Origin: an uncultured Collinsella sp.
GTDB taxonomy: Bacteria > Actinomycetota > Coriobacteriia > Coriobacteriales > Coriobacteriaceae
Direction of reading: 5' to 3'
Length of the DNA stretch: 64,000 nt
NCBI GenBank assembly: GCA_934643145.1
Contig: CAKUBM010000003.1
Span: forward strand, 62,001-126,000
Shown: positions 34,515 to 42,227 of the stretch, piece by piece
Layout: every line of letters starts with the position of its first letter
Numbering within the stretch: the stretch's first letter is position 1
Notes under the pieces: generated by a model
Database searches by the model: none
Told to the model about the DNA's origin: nothing
The model's input: only the letters and a program-made list of their open reading frames with translations
Made by a program: the position numbers and the translations under genes

Positions 34515-34552
34515 GAAAAAACAGGGGGCCGCCGCACCTGCGACAAGCCCCC
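34515..34552 (-). terminator. Intercistronic hairpin between IID and the epimerase
   Basis: GGGGGC-(about 17 nt)-GCCCCC, with TGTTTTTTCC following on the minus strand. It probably reduces readthrough into the epimerase gene. Confidence 0.6.
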
Positions 34553-34600
34553 AAAGATCGACGCTACCGTTAGACGCGATGGAAGCGCGATGTAAACATA

Positions 34601-35425
34601 TTAGGCAAGCACGCCAAAGTAGGCGCCGATGATGCCCACGACCATGGTGCAGAGGATCAGGACCATCGGGTTGATCTTCTTGGAGAGCAGCCAATAGTAG
34701 AGCCAGAAGGCGGCCATGCCGAGCATGCCGGGCATGATGCCATCCAGGATGTCCTGGAGGGTCTGGGCGGAGTCGCCCTGGCCGATGGCGATGGGCATCG
34801 AGGCCCAGAACATGTCCTTGCTCATGGCACCGACGACCATGACGCCGACGATGCCGACGCAAGCCATGATCTTTTGCATCAGGCCGGTCTTCTGAGCCTC
34901 GTCGAGGAAGCCGATACCCAGCTCATAACCCTTGATGGCGCCAAAGATACGAATCAGGAACGCCGGGATGTTGTAGATGAGCAGGAAGGCGATGGGGCCA
35001 AAGGCGTTGCCGGCCTGGCACAGGCTGATGCCCACGGCAGCGGCGACGACGCGCAGGGTGGACAGGAAGAAGGAGTCGCCCAGACCGGAAAGCGGGCCCA
35101 TGAGGGCGGCCTTGATGTCGTTGACGCTCTCGGGCTCGACCTCACCGCGAGCAACCTTCTCCTCCATGGCCATCGCGATGCCGCCCACGAAGGGAGCGAG
35201 CTGCGGGGTGATGTTGAAGAATGCGCTGTGGCGATGCAGGGCCTCGGCGTAATCGTCGGGACGGCCGGCGTAGATCTTCTTGAGCATGTTGGCGACCATC
35301 AGGCAGAAGGCGATGTTCATCTGCTTGTAGTAGGTCCAGGAGAACTCCATGCCCAGAGCGCCGGTGTTCAGAGAGCTCTTAATGAGGTCGGAGCGAGTAA
35401 TCTGGTTCTCGGAATTAGAAGTCAT
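34601..35425 (-). CDS. PTS mannose/fructose/sorbose family IID component
   Basis: 274 residues with the IID signature: SSLNTGALGMEFSWTYYKQM, GRPDDYAEALHRHSAFFNIT, PFVGGIAMAMEEKVARG, IKAALMGPLSGLGDSFF, and a C-terminal membrane part (GMAAFWLYYWLLSKKINPMV). With IIC it forms the membrane channel of the PTS. ATG35425 overlaps the IIC end by 11 nt, so the genes are coupled. The neighbouring deglycases point to a glycated amino acid as substrate. Confidence 0.92.
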   Translation of the reverse strand: MTSNSENQITRSDLIKSSLNTGALGMEFSWTYYKQMNIAFCLMVANMLKKIYAGRPDDYAEALHRHSAFFNITPQLAPFVGGIAMAMEEKVARGEVEPESVNDIKAALMGPLSGLGDSFFLSTLRVVAAAVGISLCQAGNAFGPIAFLLIYNIPAFLIRIFGAIKGYELGIGFLDEAQKTGLMQKIMACVGIVGVMVVGAMSKDMFWASMPIAIGQGDSAQTLQDILDGIMPGMLGMAAFWLYYWLLSKKINPMVLILCTMVVGIIGAYFGVLA

Positions 35426-36188
35426 CGTCCTCATCCCCTTCCACAGAAAGCTGGGGCTGGGCGCCACCGAGGCCCAGCAGGTCGAACTTGTCGATGCCGA
35501 TGATGATTGCGATCAGAGCGACACCGAGGACGGGCACGTTGGCATAGGAGCACAGCAGGAAGCCCAGGAAGTAGAACGGCACGAGCTGCTTGGTAAGCAC
35601 CAGACGGCCGAGCATTGCGAAGCCCATGGCAGGCAGGATGTTGGCTGCGACGCCAAAGCCATCGAGGACGAACGTCGGGATGAAGTCGAGCAGGCCCTGA
35701 ACGGCGTCGGCACCCAGATAGAAGGAGACAGAGCACAGGAAGAAGGCAAGGGCGACGATCACGAGGCCGATGATCCAGTGCATGGCGTAAATGCCCTTGA
35801 GGTTGCCCTTGCTGGCAAAGACGTCGGCGCGGTCGACCAGAAGGGGCATACCGGCGTTGACGACGTTCTTGATGGCCAGGCACAGGGTGGCGATGGGCAT
35901 CGCGAGCGCGATGGCGGCCTCGGTGCTCTGGCCCAGCTGGATAGCGAAGGCGCAGGCGAGCACGCCGCCGATCGTCTCATCGGGCGGCACGTAGGCGCCG
36001 ATGGCGATAGAACCCATGAAGAGCAGCTCGAGGCTCGCGCCGATGGCGAGGCCGGACTGCAGGTCTCCGAGCACTATGCCCACGAGCGGGCACAGGACGA
36101 TCGGACGGAACGCATAGAGCGTACCGAGCTGATAATCGAGCTTACCGAAGGCAGCGATAAGTCCGATGAGGATCGCTTGAACAAGCAT
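35415..36188 (-). CDS. PTS mannose/fructose/sorbose family IIC component
   Basis: 257 residues with 6-7 hydrophobic helices. The family signature is IVLGDLQSGLAIGASLELLF (GxxxGxxxGG-like region of EII-Sor), then YVPPDETIGGVLACAFAIQL, and the C-terminal acidic tail SVEGDEDDDF. It is the first gene of a IIC-IID-epimerase transcript with its own promoter, apart from IIA and IIB, which are made from the promoter further upstream. Confidence 0.92.
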   Translation of the reverse strand: MLVQAILIGLIAAFGKLDYQLGTLYAFRPIVLCPLVGIVLGDLQSGLAIGASLELLFMGSIAIGAYVPPDETIGGVLACAFAIQLGQSTEAAIALAMPIATLCLAIKNVVNAGMPLLVDRADVFASKGNLKGIYAMHWIIGLVIVALAFFLCSVSFYLGADAVQGLLDFIPTFVLDGFGVAANILPAMGFAMLGRLVLTKQLVPFYFLGFLLCSYANVPVLGVALIAIIIGIDKFDLLGLGGAQPQLSVEGDEDDDF

Positions 36189-36283
36189 TGTTCCTCCCTT
36201 TGATCCCTCTTGGATCTGCGCGGCGATTACCGACTTGTCAGCGCGCCCTTTTCCATGCCGACAATCGCTTGCCCAGACCCAGC

Positions 36284-36321
36284 TTGTACCGGTGTGCTGT
36301 TAACACCTAAACCGGTACAAA
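36284..36321 (-). promoter_or_regulatory. 5'-proximal leader hairpin of the IIC transcript
   Basis: TTGTACCGGT and ACCGGTACAA pair around 18 nt that themselves contain GGTGT/ACACC. With the -10 at 36336-36341, the predicted mRNA begins a few bases before this stem. An mRNA-stabilising or regulatory cap-like hairpin is plausible. Confidence 0.55.
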
Positions 36322-36329
36322 TGATTTCA

Positions 36330-36370
36330 TACCAATTATATAGTCATGCGGAAACTATTTAATACCAATC
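36330..36370 (-). promoter_or_regulatory. Promoter and paired ATACCAAT operator of the IIC-IID-epimerase operon
   Basis: ATACCAAT at 36330-36337 and TTTAATACCAAT ending at 36370, 33 bp apart; minus-strand TATAAT at 36336-36341 overlaps the first site. It is nearly the same arrangement as at 33428-33470. The remainder of the 36189-36481 gap shows no gene. Confidence 0.65.
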
Positions 36371-36481
36371 GCTCAACGGGCAGGTACCCCCGGTGAACGG
36401 TAGGCGGGCTATCGGATAAAACGTTTAGCCGGTACACCCACCGATGGGACGGCGCCGTGCACGCCGCCCCGTGGTCCTCAA

Positions 36482-36964
36482 TTAGAGGGCGCTTACGGCG
36501 TCGACCTTGGGGTCATCGGCCAGAGCGCGAATCTCGACCTCGATACCGCGGCCGGCGAGCTCGCGAATGTCCTCTTCCTCGGCGGCGGTCACAAAGATCT
36601 GACGGGAGATCTTGCGGGCGTCGGGACGCTGCTCGTCCTTGGACTTGGTGTTGCCCAGGTTGATGGAGGTGATCTGCGGGCAGCCGTCGGCGAGCTGCTT
36701 GGCCTCGGCAATGCTGGCGACGCAGATGATCATCTTGTACTTATCGGTCACGCCGGAGTTGATGGCCTCGATGGCGTGCTCCATGTCCTTGATGACGAGC
36801 TTGGCATTGGCCGGCTTGCCCATCTTGAGCGTGGTCTTCCAGACGGGATCGTTGGCGACCTTATCACCGACGCAGAAGATGCAGTCGGAGCCCAGGCCCT
36901 GAACCCAAGAGACGGCCACCTGGCCATGAAGCAGACGATGGTCGACGCGAAGCAGTTGAATCAT
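36482..36964 (-). CDS. PTS mannose/fructose/sorbose family IIB component
   Basis: 160 residues starting MIQLLRVDHRLLHGQVAVSW, with His13 of LLHGQV the expected phosphorylation site. WVQGLGSDCIFCVGDKVAND, then INLGNTKSKDEQRPDARKIS and IFVTAAEEEDIRELAGRGIE complete the IIB-Sor domain. It accepts phosphate from the separate IIA encoded 58 nt upstream. It is the last gene of the deglycase B-IIA-IIB transcript. Confidence 0.93.
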   Translation of the reverse strand: MIQLLRVDHRLLHGQVAVSWVQGLGSDCIFCVGDKVANDPVWKTTLKMGKPANAKLVIKDMEHAIEAINSGVTDKYKMIICVASIAEAKQLADGCPQITSINLGNTKSKDEQRPDARKISRQIFVTAAEEEDIRELAGRGIEVEIRALADDPKVDAVSAL

Positions 36965-37022
36965 GATTGACCCCCAAAGGTCTCATGCCGGAAACCCGGC
37001 GCTGTTAATAGCAAGACGGTGA

Positions 37023-37442
37023 CTAGAACTCTTCCTCGTCATCCGTATCGGTCAGCAGGTCGTTGACAAACTTGACGCGCGTGTCGTCGGCAGCGAGGAT
37101 CTCGCGGATGACCTGGTCAGCAGGAGCCTCCTGGTCGGAGAACAGCAGCTGGATCAGCAGCGGCAGGTTCATGTTGGCGATCAGGTAGGTGTTGGGACGC
37201 GTCTGGACGATCTTGGTGAACTCGTTGTTGACGCTGCCGCCAAACAGGTCGGTACACACGATCACGTCATCGGCAGGATCGAAGGTCGCTAGAAGTTTGG
37301 CTGCTTCCTCGGCGACATCGGTGCGACCGTCGACGAACATCGACAGATCGTGAACGTTATCGCGCGCGCCCGAGAGTAGCTCGGTGCTCTCCTTGATGCC
37401 GGTCGCAAAATGCGCGTGGCTGGCGAAGATGTATTGCCTCAT
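37023..37442 (-). CDS. PTS mannose family IIA component
   Basis: 139 residues starting MRQYIFASHAHFATGIKEST; the first His of SHAHFATG is the HPr-phosphorylated residue. VIVCTDLFGGSVNNEFTKIV (DLxGGSP-like) and LIANMNLPLLIQLLF are typical of EIIA-Man. GGGGGAAA precedes the ATG; an upstream in-frame codon is poorly placed. It lies 21 nt downstream of deglycase copy B. Confidence 0.92.
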   Translation of the reverse strand: MRQYIFASHAHFATGIKESTELLSGARDNVHDLSMFVDGRTDVAEEAAKLLATFDPADDVIVCTDLFGGSVNNEFTKIVQTRPNTYLIANMNLPLLIQLLFSDQEAPADQVIREILAADDTRVKFVNDLLTDTDDEEEF

Positions 37443-37463
37443 TGCGGTTTCCCCCAAATGGAA

Positions 37464-38525
37464 TTAGTAGTCGAACTGGTGGTAGTAGCGGCGGTACTTG
37501 AGGTTGTGCTTGGTGACCAGCTCGTAGTTGCGCGCGAGGCGGTCGGTGGTCAGCGCCGACAGGATCCAGGGGGACACGATGACGCGGAAGTCGTCGTCCA
37601 GGCCCGGGATCGCGTACTCGGCGGTGTCGATGATGACGTAGTCCTCGTCGCCGGTCACGCCGCTGGTGAGGAAGGCGCGGACGCGCTCGTCCAGGGCGCG
37701 GCACTCGTCCTCGCCCATGAACAGGAACACCGGGACGCCGGGCTCGAGCAGCTCGAGCGTGCCGTGGAAGAAGTCGTGCGAGGTGATGTGGCGGATGCGC
37801 TTCCACTGCATCTCCTCGAGCAGGCACATGGAATAGAGGATGGTCTCGCCCCACAGCGCGCCCGAGCCGATGAACATGGTGTAGTCGGCAAGCGCGTACT
37901 TGCGGGCGAGCTCCTCGGCGCGCGGCTCGAAGCGCTTGCGGATGTCGAGCATGTCCTTCCAGACGTCCCTCGTCTGCTCGATGAACAGGTCGAACTTGGG
38001 GAAGCAGCCGCGGCGGTTGAGCAGGCGCAGGCCGAAGCAGTCGGCGAGGTAGTAGCCCTTCTCGCAGCCGCCGGCGCCGTGGTCGGAGGCCATCATGACG
38101 CAGTTCTCGGCGCCCACGGCCTGCCCGATCTTGCCCTCGGGGTTGGTCATGGCGTAGACGCGCACGCCCATGGTCTTCATCTTGCCGATGGCCTCGAGGA
38201 CCTCGGGGGTGGTGCCGGACTCGGAGGCGGTCAGCACGACGGAGCGCTCGGTCATGCGCTTGTGGCCCATGACGTTCCACTCGGCGGCGTGGATCAGGTA
38301 GACCTCGAGGTCGCGGTCGCCGAACTTGTTCATGAGGTACTCGAGCTGCATGAACTCGTCCCAGGTGCCGCCGACGCCCATCAGGAAGACGGCGTCGTAG
38401 CCCTCCTCGTGCACGCGGTCGGCCAGGGCGGTCATCCTCTTGCCGGCCTCGTAGACGTTCCTGCCGTCCTCGAGGTAGCCCTCCTGGTCGAAGTGCACGA
38501 TCTCGATCTTCTCGGTCTCCTTCAT
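37464..38525 (-). CDS. SIS-domain sugar-phosphate deglycase, fructoselysine-6-phosphate type (copy B)
   Basis: It encodes the same 353-residue protein as copy A (32315-33376), with no nucleotide difference found by eye. Outside the start and stop codons the flanks are unrelated. This copy leads the operon deglycase-IIA-IIB, so deglycase and phosphotransfer proteins are made together. GAAAGGAGCGGG precedes the ATG. Codon choice (strong preference for GAG, CTG, AAG and GTC, hardly any T-ending codons) is more biased than in the neighbouring IIA/IIB genes, which hints that the sequence was acquired or homogenised recently. Confidence 0.82.
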   Translation of the reverse strand: MKETEKIEIVHFDQEGYLEDGRNVYEAGKRMTALADRVHEEGYDAVFLMGVGGTWDEFMQLEYLMNKFGDRDLEVYLIHAAEWNVMGHKRMTERSVVLTASESGTTPEVLEAIGKMKTMGVRVYAMTNPEGKIGQAVGAENCVMMASDHGAGGCEKGYYLADCFGLRLLNRRGCFPKFDLFIEQTRDVWKDMLDIRKRFEPRAEELARKYALADYTMFIGSGALWGETILYSMCLLEEMQWKRIRHITSHDFFHGTLELLEPGVPVFLFMGEDECRALDERVRAFLTSGVTGDEDYVIIDTAEYAIPGLDDDFRVIVSPWILSALTTDRLARNYELVTKHNLKYRRYYHQFDY

Positions 38526-38546
38526 TCCCGCTCCTTTCACGAGCAG

Positions 38547-38638
38547 TTTGAATTGTTGCACAGGCGCGAACGGGCTTGCCGTCCCATTCGCCCCGCTTTA
38601 CCTTGCGGTCATCTTGGCCACAAACTCAACAATTCAAA
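38547..38638 (-). promoter_or_regulatory. Long-range stem in the leader of deglycase copy B
   Basis: TTTGAATTGTTG (38547-38558) and CAACAATTCAAA (38627-38638) are perfectly complementary across 68 nt. Inside, GCGAATGGG pairs with CCCGTTCGC (one G-U). The whole structure lies between the promoter and the ribosome site. Confidence 0.6.
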
Positions 38639-38646
38639 GGTTCTTA

Positions 38647-38688
38647 ATACCAGTGAACGATTACAGGTTAGCCGTTTTTAATACCGAT
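38647..38688 (-). promoter_or_regulatory. Promoter and paired operator of the deglycase B-IIA-IIB operon
   Basis: ATACCAGT at 38647-38654 and TTTTAATACCGAT ending at 38688, 34 bp apart, are diverged forms of the sites at 33.4 and 36.3 kb. A minus-strand TGTAAT at 38660-38665 can serve as -10. Confidence 0.55.
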
Positions 38689-38761
38689 TTTTCGATTTCA
38701 TCCTTCTCTCTCGGTAGACGGTCAGTTTTGGCCGCTCATCGGTCAAGCGGCACATATCCTC

Positions 38762-38797
38762 AAAAAACGAGCGCCCCCGCCGTGCACGAGGACGCTC
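38762..38797 (-). terminator. Terminator of the two-regulator operon
   Basis: GAGCG-stem with inner TCCTCG/CG-GGGG pairing, then CGCTC followed by GTTTTTTG on the minus strand; 7 nt past the downstream GntR stop. Confidence 0.8.
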
Positions 38798-38803
38798 TCA
38801 ACG

Positions 38804-39517
38804 CTAATAGTTGTAGGAATAACCGCCGGCATCGCCGCGCGTAAAGGACTTGGCGCACTCGATGACCTGCCCGCTCGCATCGTAGGTCAGGCATTCCAGC
38901 ACAAGTGCCAAATCGCCCGCCTCAAGATCGAGCAGGCTCGCGTCGCGCGCACCCAGCGCCTCGATATCGAGCTTCTCGATCGACTTGTCCGGCTTTCGGC
39001 CGAGCATATCGTATGTCTCGTACAGACTGAAGACCGAAATATCGACATCCTCGATACCCGGGAACAGTAGGCACGGAATCAGCGTCATCTCGATCGACAC
39101 GGGCTCGCCGTCGATGCAGTTAAGGCGGCGCACCGAGTAGAGCAGGTCGTCCTCGGCAATGCCAAACAGGTCGGCAAAGTACGGCCCGGCGTAGCGCTTG
39201 GAGCGCGCCAGAATACGCACGGACGGCGTCGCGCCCGAAGCCAAGACCGTCTGACGGAAGCCGCCCTTGCGAACATGTTCGTCAAACCACTTGTGCCCCA
39301 CAAAGGCGCCCTTGCCCTGCACACGACGGATCTGGCCGCTCTTGACTAGCTCGTCCATAGCGCTGCGGATCGTCAGGCGCGTGGTGCCAAACTCCTCGGC
39401 AAGCTCGTTTTCGGACGGAATCATCGAACCCGTCGGGTAGTCACCGCGTTCGATTCGCTCCGCAATACAACGGCGAATTTGCTTGTAGACCGGCAGGCCC
39501 TCTACCGCTTCAGCCAT
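38804..39517 (-). CDS. GntR family regulator with UTRA domain (first of two)
   Basis: 237 residues. Winged helix: YKQIRRCIAERIERGDYPTG, IPSENELAEEFGTTRLTIRS, AMDELVKSGQIRRVQGKGAF. The UTRA effector domain follows with FADLFGIAEDDLLYSVRRLN, CIDGEPVSIEMTLIPCLLFP and the C-terminal LVLECLTYDASGQVIECAKS. It overlaps the other regulator gene by 16 nt. Its closest functional analogue by context is FrlR, the GntR repressor of fructoselysine operons, sensing a phosphorylated sugar derivative. Probable target: the ATACCAAT pairs at 33.4, 36.3 and 38.6 kb. Confidence 0.88.
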   Translation of the reverse strand: MAEAVEGLPVYKQIRRCIAERIERGDYPTGSMIPSENELAEEFGTTRLTIRSAMDELVKSGQIRRVQGKGAFVGHKWFDEHVRKGGFRQTVLASGATPSVRILARSKRYAGPYFADLFGIAEDDLLYSVRRLNCIDGEPVSIEMTLIPCLLFPGIEDVDISVFSLYETYDMLGRKPDKSIEKLDIEALGARDASLLDLEAGDLALVLECLTYDASGQVIECAKSFTRGDAGGYSYNY

Positions 39518-40269
39518 TCGACACCCACCTTCGTCGCAACGCCGTTCGCCTCACCGTTATCGACAAACCGATACTTGGTAGGCAGAATCACGGACTTGCA
39601 GTACTCGACAAAACCATTGTTCTCGTCGCGCTCGTGCGAAGCCTTGTAGAACACCGGCGTGCCCTCCTGCGCATCCAACAGCTTGGCCTCGTCGGCGTTC
39701 AGGCGGCTGATGGAGATATGCTCCTTGCCATGCGTTACGTGAACGTTGCCCTCTTTGAGCAAAACGTCGTAGAGGCTCTCTTGCTCAAAATCGTGATCGG
39801 GAAGCGATGGGCACAAAGACAGGTTGACGTAAGCCGTCTCGATCGACGCCGGGGAACCATTGACCACGCGCACGCGCCGCATGCAAAAGAGCGGCAAACC
39901 CAGATCGATCTGGGCCTTTTGGGCCATATCGATATCGGCATACACGACCTTGGACCAGACCAGACGTGCGGTCGACTTTGAGCCGACCCTCTCGACAGCC
40001 TGGGTATAGTTCCACGTTTCCTGGAAGATGTTCAGCGGCTTGGGAGGGCACACATAGGTGCCCGAGCCACGACGGCTTTCCAGGGTTCCGCACGAAATAA
40101 GGCGCGTAATGGCAGCGCGCAGCGCCGTGCGCGAAACGCCAAGCTCCTCGCAGAGCACGCGCTCGGCGGGCAGCCGATCGCCACCTTGCAAGTTATAGTG
40201 TTTGATATACCAAAGAATGCCCTCAAAGGCGCGATCTTTGGGCGGAATCGCATATGGTTCGCTCGACAT
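39502..40269 (-). CDS. GntR family regulator with UTRA domain (second of two)
   Basis: 255 residues. DNA-binding part: AFEGILWYIKHYNLQGGDRL, PAERVLCEELGVSRTALRAA, LISCGTLESRRGSGTYVCPP. UTRA part: QIDLGLPLFCMRRVRVVNGS, PASIETAYVNLSLCPSLPDH, TPVFYKASHERDENNGFVEY. It is only distantly similar to its neighbour, so this is not a recent duplication. Two overlapping GntR genes next to one PTS suggest two ligands or a heteromeric repressor. GAGGAG lies 8 nt before ATG40269. Confidence 0.87.
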   Translation of the reverse strand: MSSEPYAIPPKDRAFEGILWYIKHYNLQGGDRLPAERVLCEELGVSRTALRAAITRLISCGTLESRRGSGTYVCPPKPLNIFQETWNYTQAVERVGSKSTARLVWSKVVYADIDMAQKAQIDLGLPLFCMRRVRVVNGSPASIETAYVNLSLCPSLPDHDFEQESLYDVLLKEGNVHVTHGKEHISISRLNADEAKLLDAQEGTPVFYKASHERDENNGFVEYCKSVILPTKYRFVDNGEANGVATKVGVEWLKR

Positions 40270-40304
40270 GGGCAAGGCTCCTCAACCGCTTGATGCTGCG
40301 GGCA

Positions 40305-40796
40305 TCATTTCTCCGAACGCCCCATGGCGTCGAAGGCTTCCTTAATCTGCTCCGCAACGTTCCGATACGACCGATACAGGCCGGAGTCTCGCTTGACTTC
40401 GCCCGCGGTCACCGGAATCTCAAGCTTCGAAATCTCATCCTCGCCGGTTTTCACGGCAACGATGATACCCATACCAAGGCACATATTACGCTTGGCGGCG
40501 TTATTTTTGGTAGCCTGAGCTGGATTAATCAGAATCTGCTGAGCGAGCTCACGATTGCTGAGCTCTGGCACATCCTCGGGATTTCCGGTCTCGACGATCT
40601 CGCATTGCAGCACATCCGCATAGTCAAAGATCTTTGGCTCGGCACCGCGCTGATGCACAGCCCACTTGCGGCGCGTGGCATCCTGGTAGATAGCCGGCAA
40701 AAACGTAAACCGCGGCGGGTCCAAAATAGTATCCGTGATGGTAAACACATCGGGATCAAAGGCATCCTGCGGGTTTTTCTTCTTGAACAGCCCCAT
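40305..40796 (-). CDS. Uncharacterised protein, 163 aa
   Basis: Starts MGLFKKKNPQDAFDPDVFTI. No signal peptide or membrane segment. The middle (KWAVHQRGAEPKIFDYADVL, QCEIVETGNPEDVPELSNRE) and the end (SGLYRSYRNVAEQIKEAFDA) resemble small bacterial proteins with a short Lys-rich start and a PH-like beta domain, but no family could be named. GGGAGG is 5 nt before the ATG. It precedes the GntR pair by 35 nt on the same strand and may be cotranscribed. Confidence 0.6.
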   Translation of the reverse strand: MGLFKKKNPQDAFDPDVFTITDTILDPPRFTFLPAIYQDATRRKWAVHQRGAEPKIFDYADVLQCEIVETGNPEDVPELSNRELAQQILINPAQATKNNAAKRNMCLGMGIIVAVKTGEDEISKLEIPVTAGEVKRDSGLYRSYRNVAEQIKEAFDAMGRSEK

Positions 40797-40915
40797 ATCA
40801 GCCTCCCGTACTAGCATTAAACAACTCAAGCCGAATATAGCACCAATTTCAAGCCGCTGCTTTAGCGTATCGGTGCGTGGCGCCTTTAGCTCGCTCAGCG
40901 GGGTAATACGGGCGA

Positions 40916-40990
40916 GGGCCGGGGAGACATACTTTGTTTTGAGAAGTGGGCTTCGCGAACTTCTCAAAACAAAGTATGTCTCCCCGGCCC
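40916..40990. repeat. Foldback hairpin B1: perfect 32-bp stem, loop GGGCTTCGCGA
   Basis: Arms 40916-40947 and 40959-40990 are exact reverse complements (outer GGGCCGGGG, middle AGACATACTTTGTTTTGAG, inner AAGT). The 11-nt loop is shared with B2, and in inverted form with B3. It lies between the carrier pseudogene and the unknown protein gene. Confidence 0.95.
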
Positions 40991-41073
40991 CGGCGATATA
41001 TCTCTGACTGACCAGAGTTGGATGCGCGGTCCACAAGGCAGTATCAGCAAAGTCACCATTACATAAAAAAGAA

Positions 41074-42016
41074 TCAGACCCCGCAAAACATCGTTACCAA
41101 TGGGATGGTCAAAATGGAGCAGATGATCGATAGGAAGGTGCATTGCATCATGGGGCGGGCGTCTTTGCCGTATTGGAGACAGTACAGTGTGCCGTTGCTG
41201 CCTACCGGCATTGCCATCTCGAGTACGAGCGTCGTGATAAACATGGACGTCATGCCTGGCCACACACGGGCCACGGCAAGACATGCCACCGGAACGATAA
41301 CCAGGCGGAATGCCACGGCGACATAGGCGCGCCAGTTGGTGAGCATTTCGAGCGGACGATACTTGGCGATGGACGAACCCATGAGCAGCAGCGCTGCCGG
41401 GGTGGTCATGGTGCCCACGATGGAGATCGAATCGCCCACCACACCCCAATCGGTCCATCCCGTCAGCACGATCACGAGCACAACAAGGCTCGCGATAAGG
41501 CCGGGGTTTTTGCAACAAGCGGCAAGGTTTCGCAGCTGCTTCTTCAGGCCGCCCTGTGCGCCGCTAAAGAGCATGACGCCGACGGTGAACATATATATGT
41601 TGAGGGGGATAAGCGCAATCGATGCATAGAGCAGTGCCTGTTTTCCAAGCACCGCCTGAACAACCGGGAAACCGAAAAAAGCCGGCATTGCCAAAGAGCA
41701 CGGCAAAGCGATACGAGCACTCAGTTCCCTTGGGCACACGAAGAGCAGCGGTAACGGCAAACGCAATAACGATCGCAACCACATACATAGCGATGGACAA
41801 GCCCATAAGCGAAAACGTATCGGCAACGCTCGGCAACTGTACGTCGTCACCCAGCGCCGACGAAAGCACTAAGCACGGCAACGCCACCTGCAGCAGCAAA
41901 CGCGACAGCTCGCGCTCAAACTCGGCCTTCATAAATCCCAGTTTGGAGATACACCACCCCAACAGGATCGGCAAAGAAACCGTCACCATCTGCAACGCCA
42001 CGCTCGTAAAGCTCAT
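41074..42016 (-). pseudogene. Auxin efflux carrier (AEC) family transporter, frameshifted
   Basis: The N-terminal frame (from 42016) reads MSFTSVALQMVTVSLPILLG to FAVLFGNAGFF; the C-terminal frame continues GFPVVQAVLGKQALLYASIA to IICSILTIPLVTMFCGV. Joining them restores a normal AEC carrier of about 313 residues with ten helices. The break is at a six-base homopolymer (41675-41680, AAAAAA on plus), where five bases would restore the frame. It could be a real inactivation, a slippage-based phase switch, or a sequencing error. It is flanked by hairpins B1 and B2. Substrates of the family are organic acids or amino acids. Confidence 0.85.
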
Positions 42017-42042
42017 CCATCCCCCTCTTAGTTATCCCACGA

Positions 42043-42115
42043 GGGCCGGGGCGGGGTGCTTGGTTTTGGAAGTGGGCTTCGCGAACTTCCAAAACCAAGC
42101 ACCCCGCCCCGGCCC
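42043..42115. repeat. Foldback hairpin B2: perfect 31-bp stem, loop GGGCTTCGCGA
   Basis: Arms 42043-42073 and 42085-42115 are exact reverse complements. The outer GGGCCGGGG and inner AAGT are as in B1; the middle CGGGGTGCTTGGTTTTGG differs from B1 at many positions, each matched on the other arm. Confidence 0.95.
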
Positions 42116-42227
42116 CGGCAATGTATCACTGGCTGACCAAAGTAAGATATACAGTTTCCAGGGCCGTAACAGCAATAGCCCCATCACATTAAAAAATATC
42201 AGCCCCCGCAGATCGAAACGGTCGAGA

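Noticed and set aside
32315-38525. Insertion sequence or composite transposon around the PTS island
   Set aside because: The flanking direct repeats are the deglycase genes themselves; no transposase, terminal inverted repeats or target duplication were seen.
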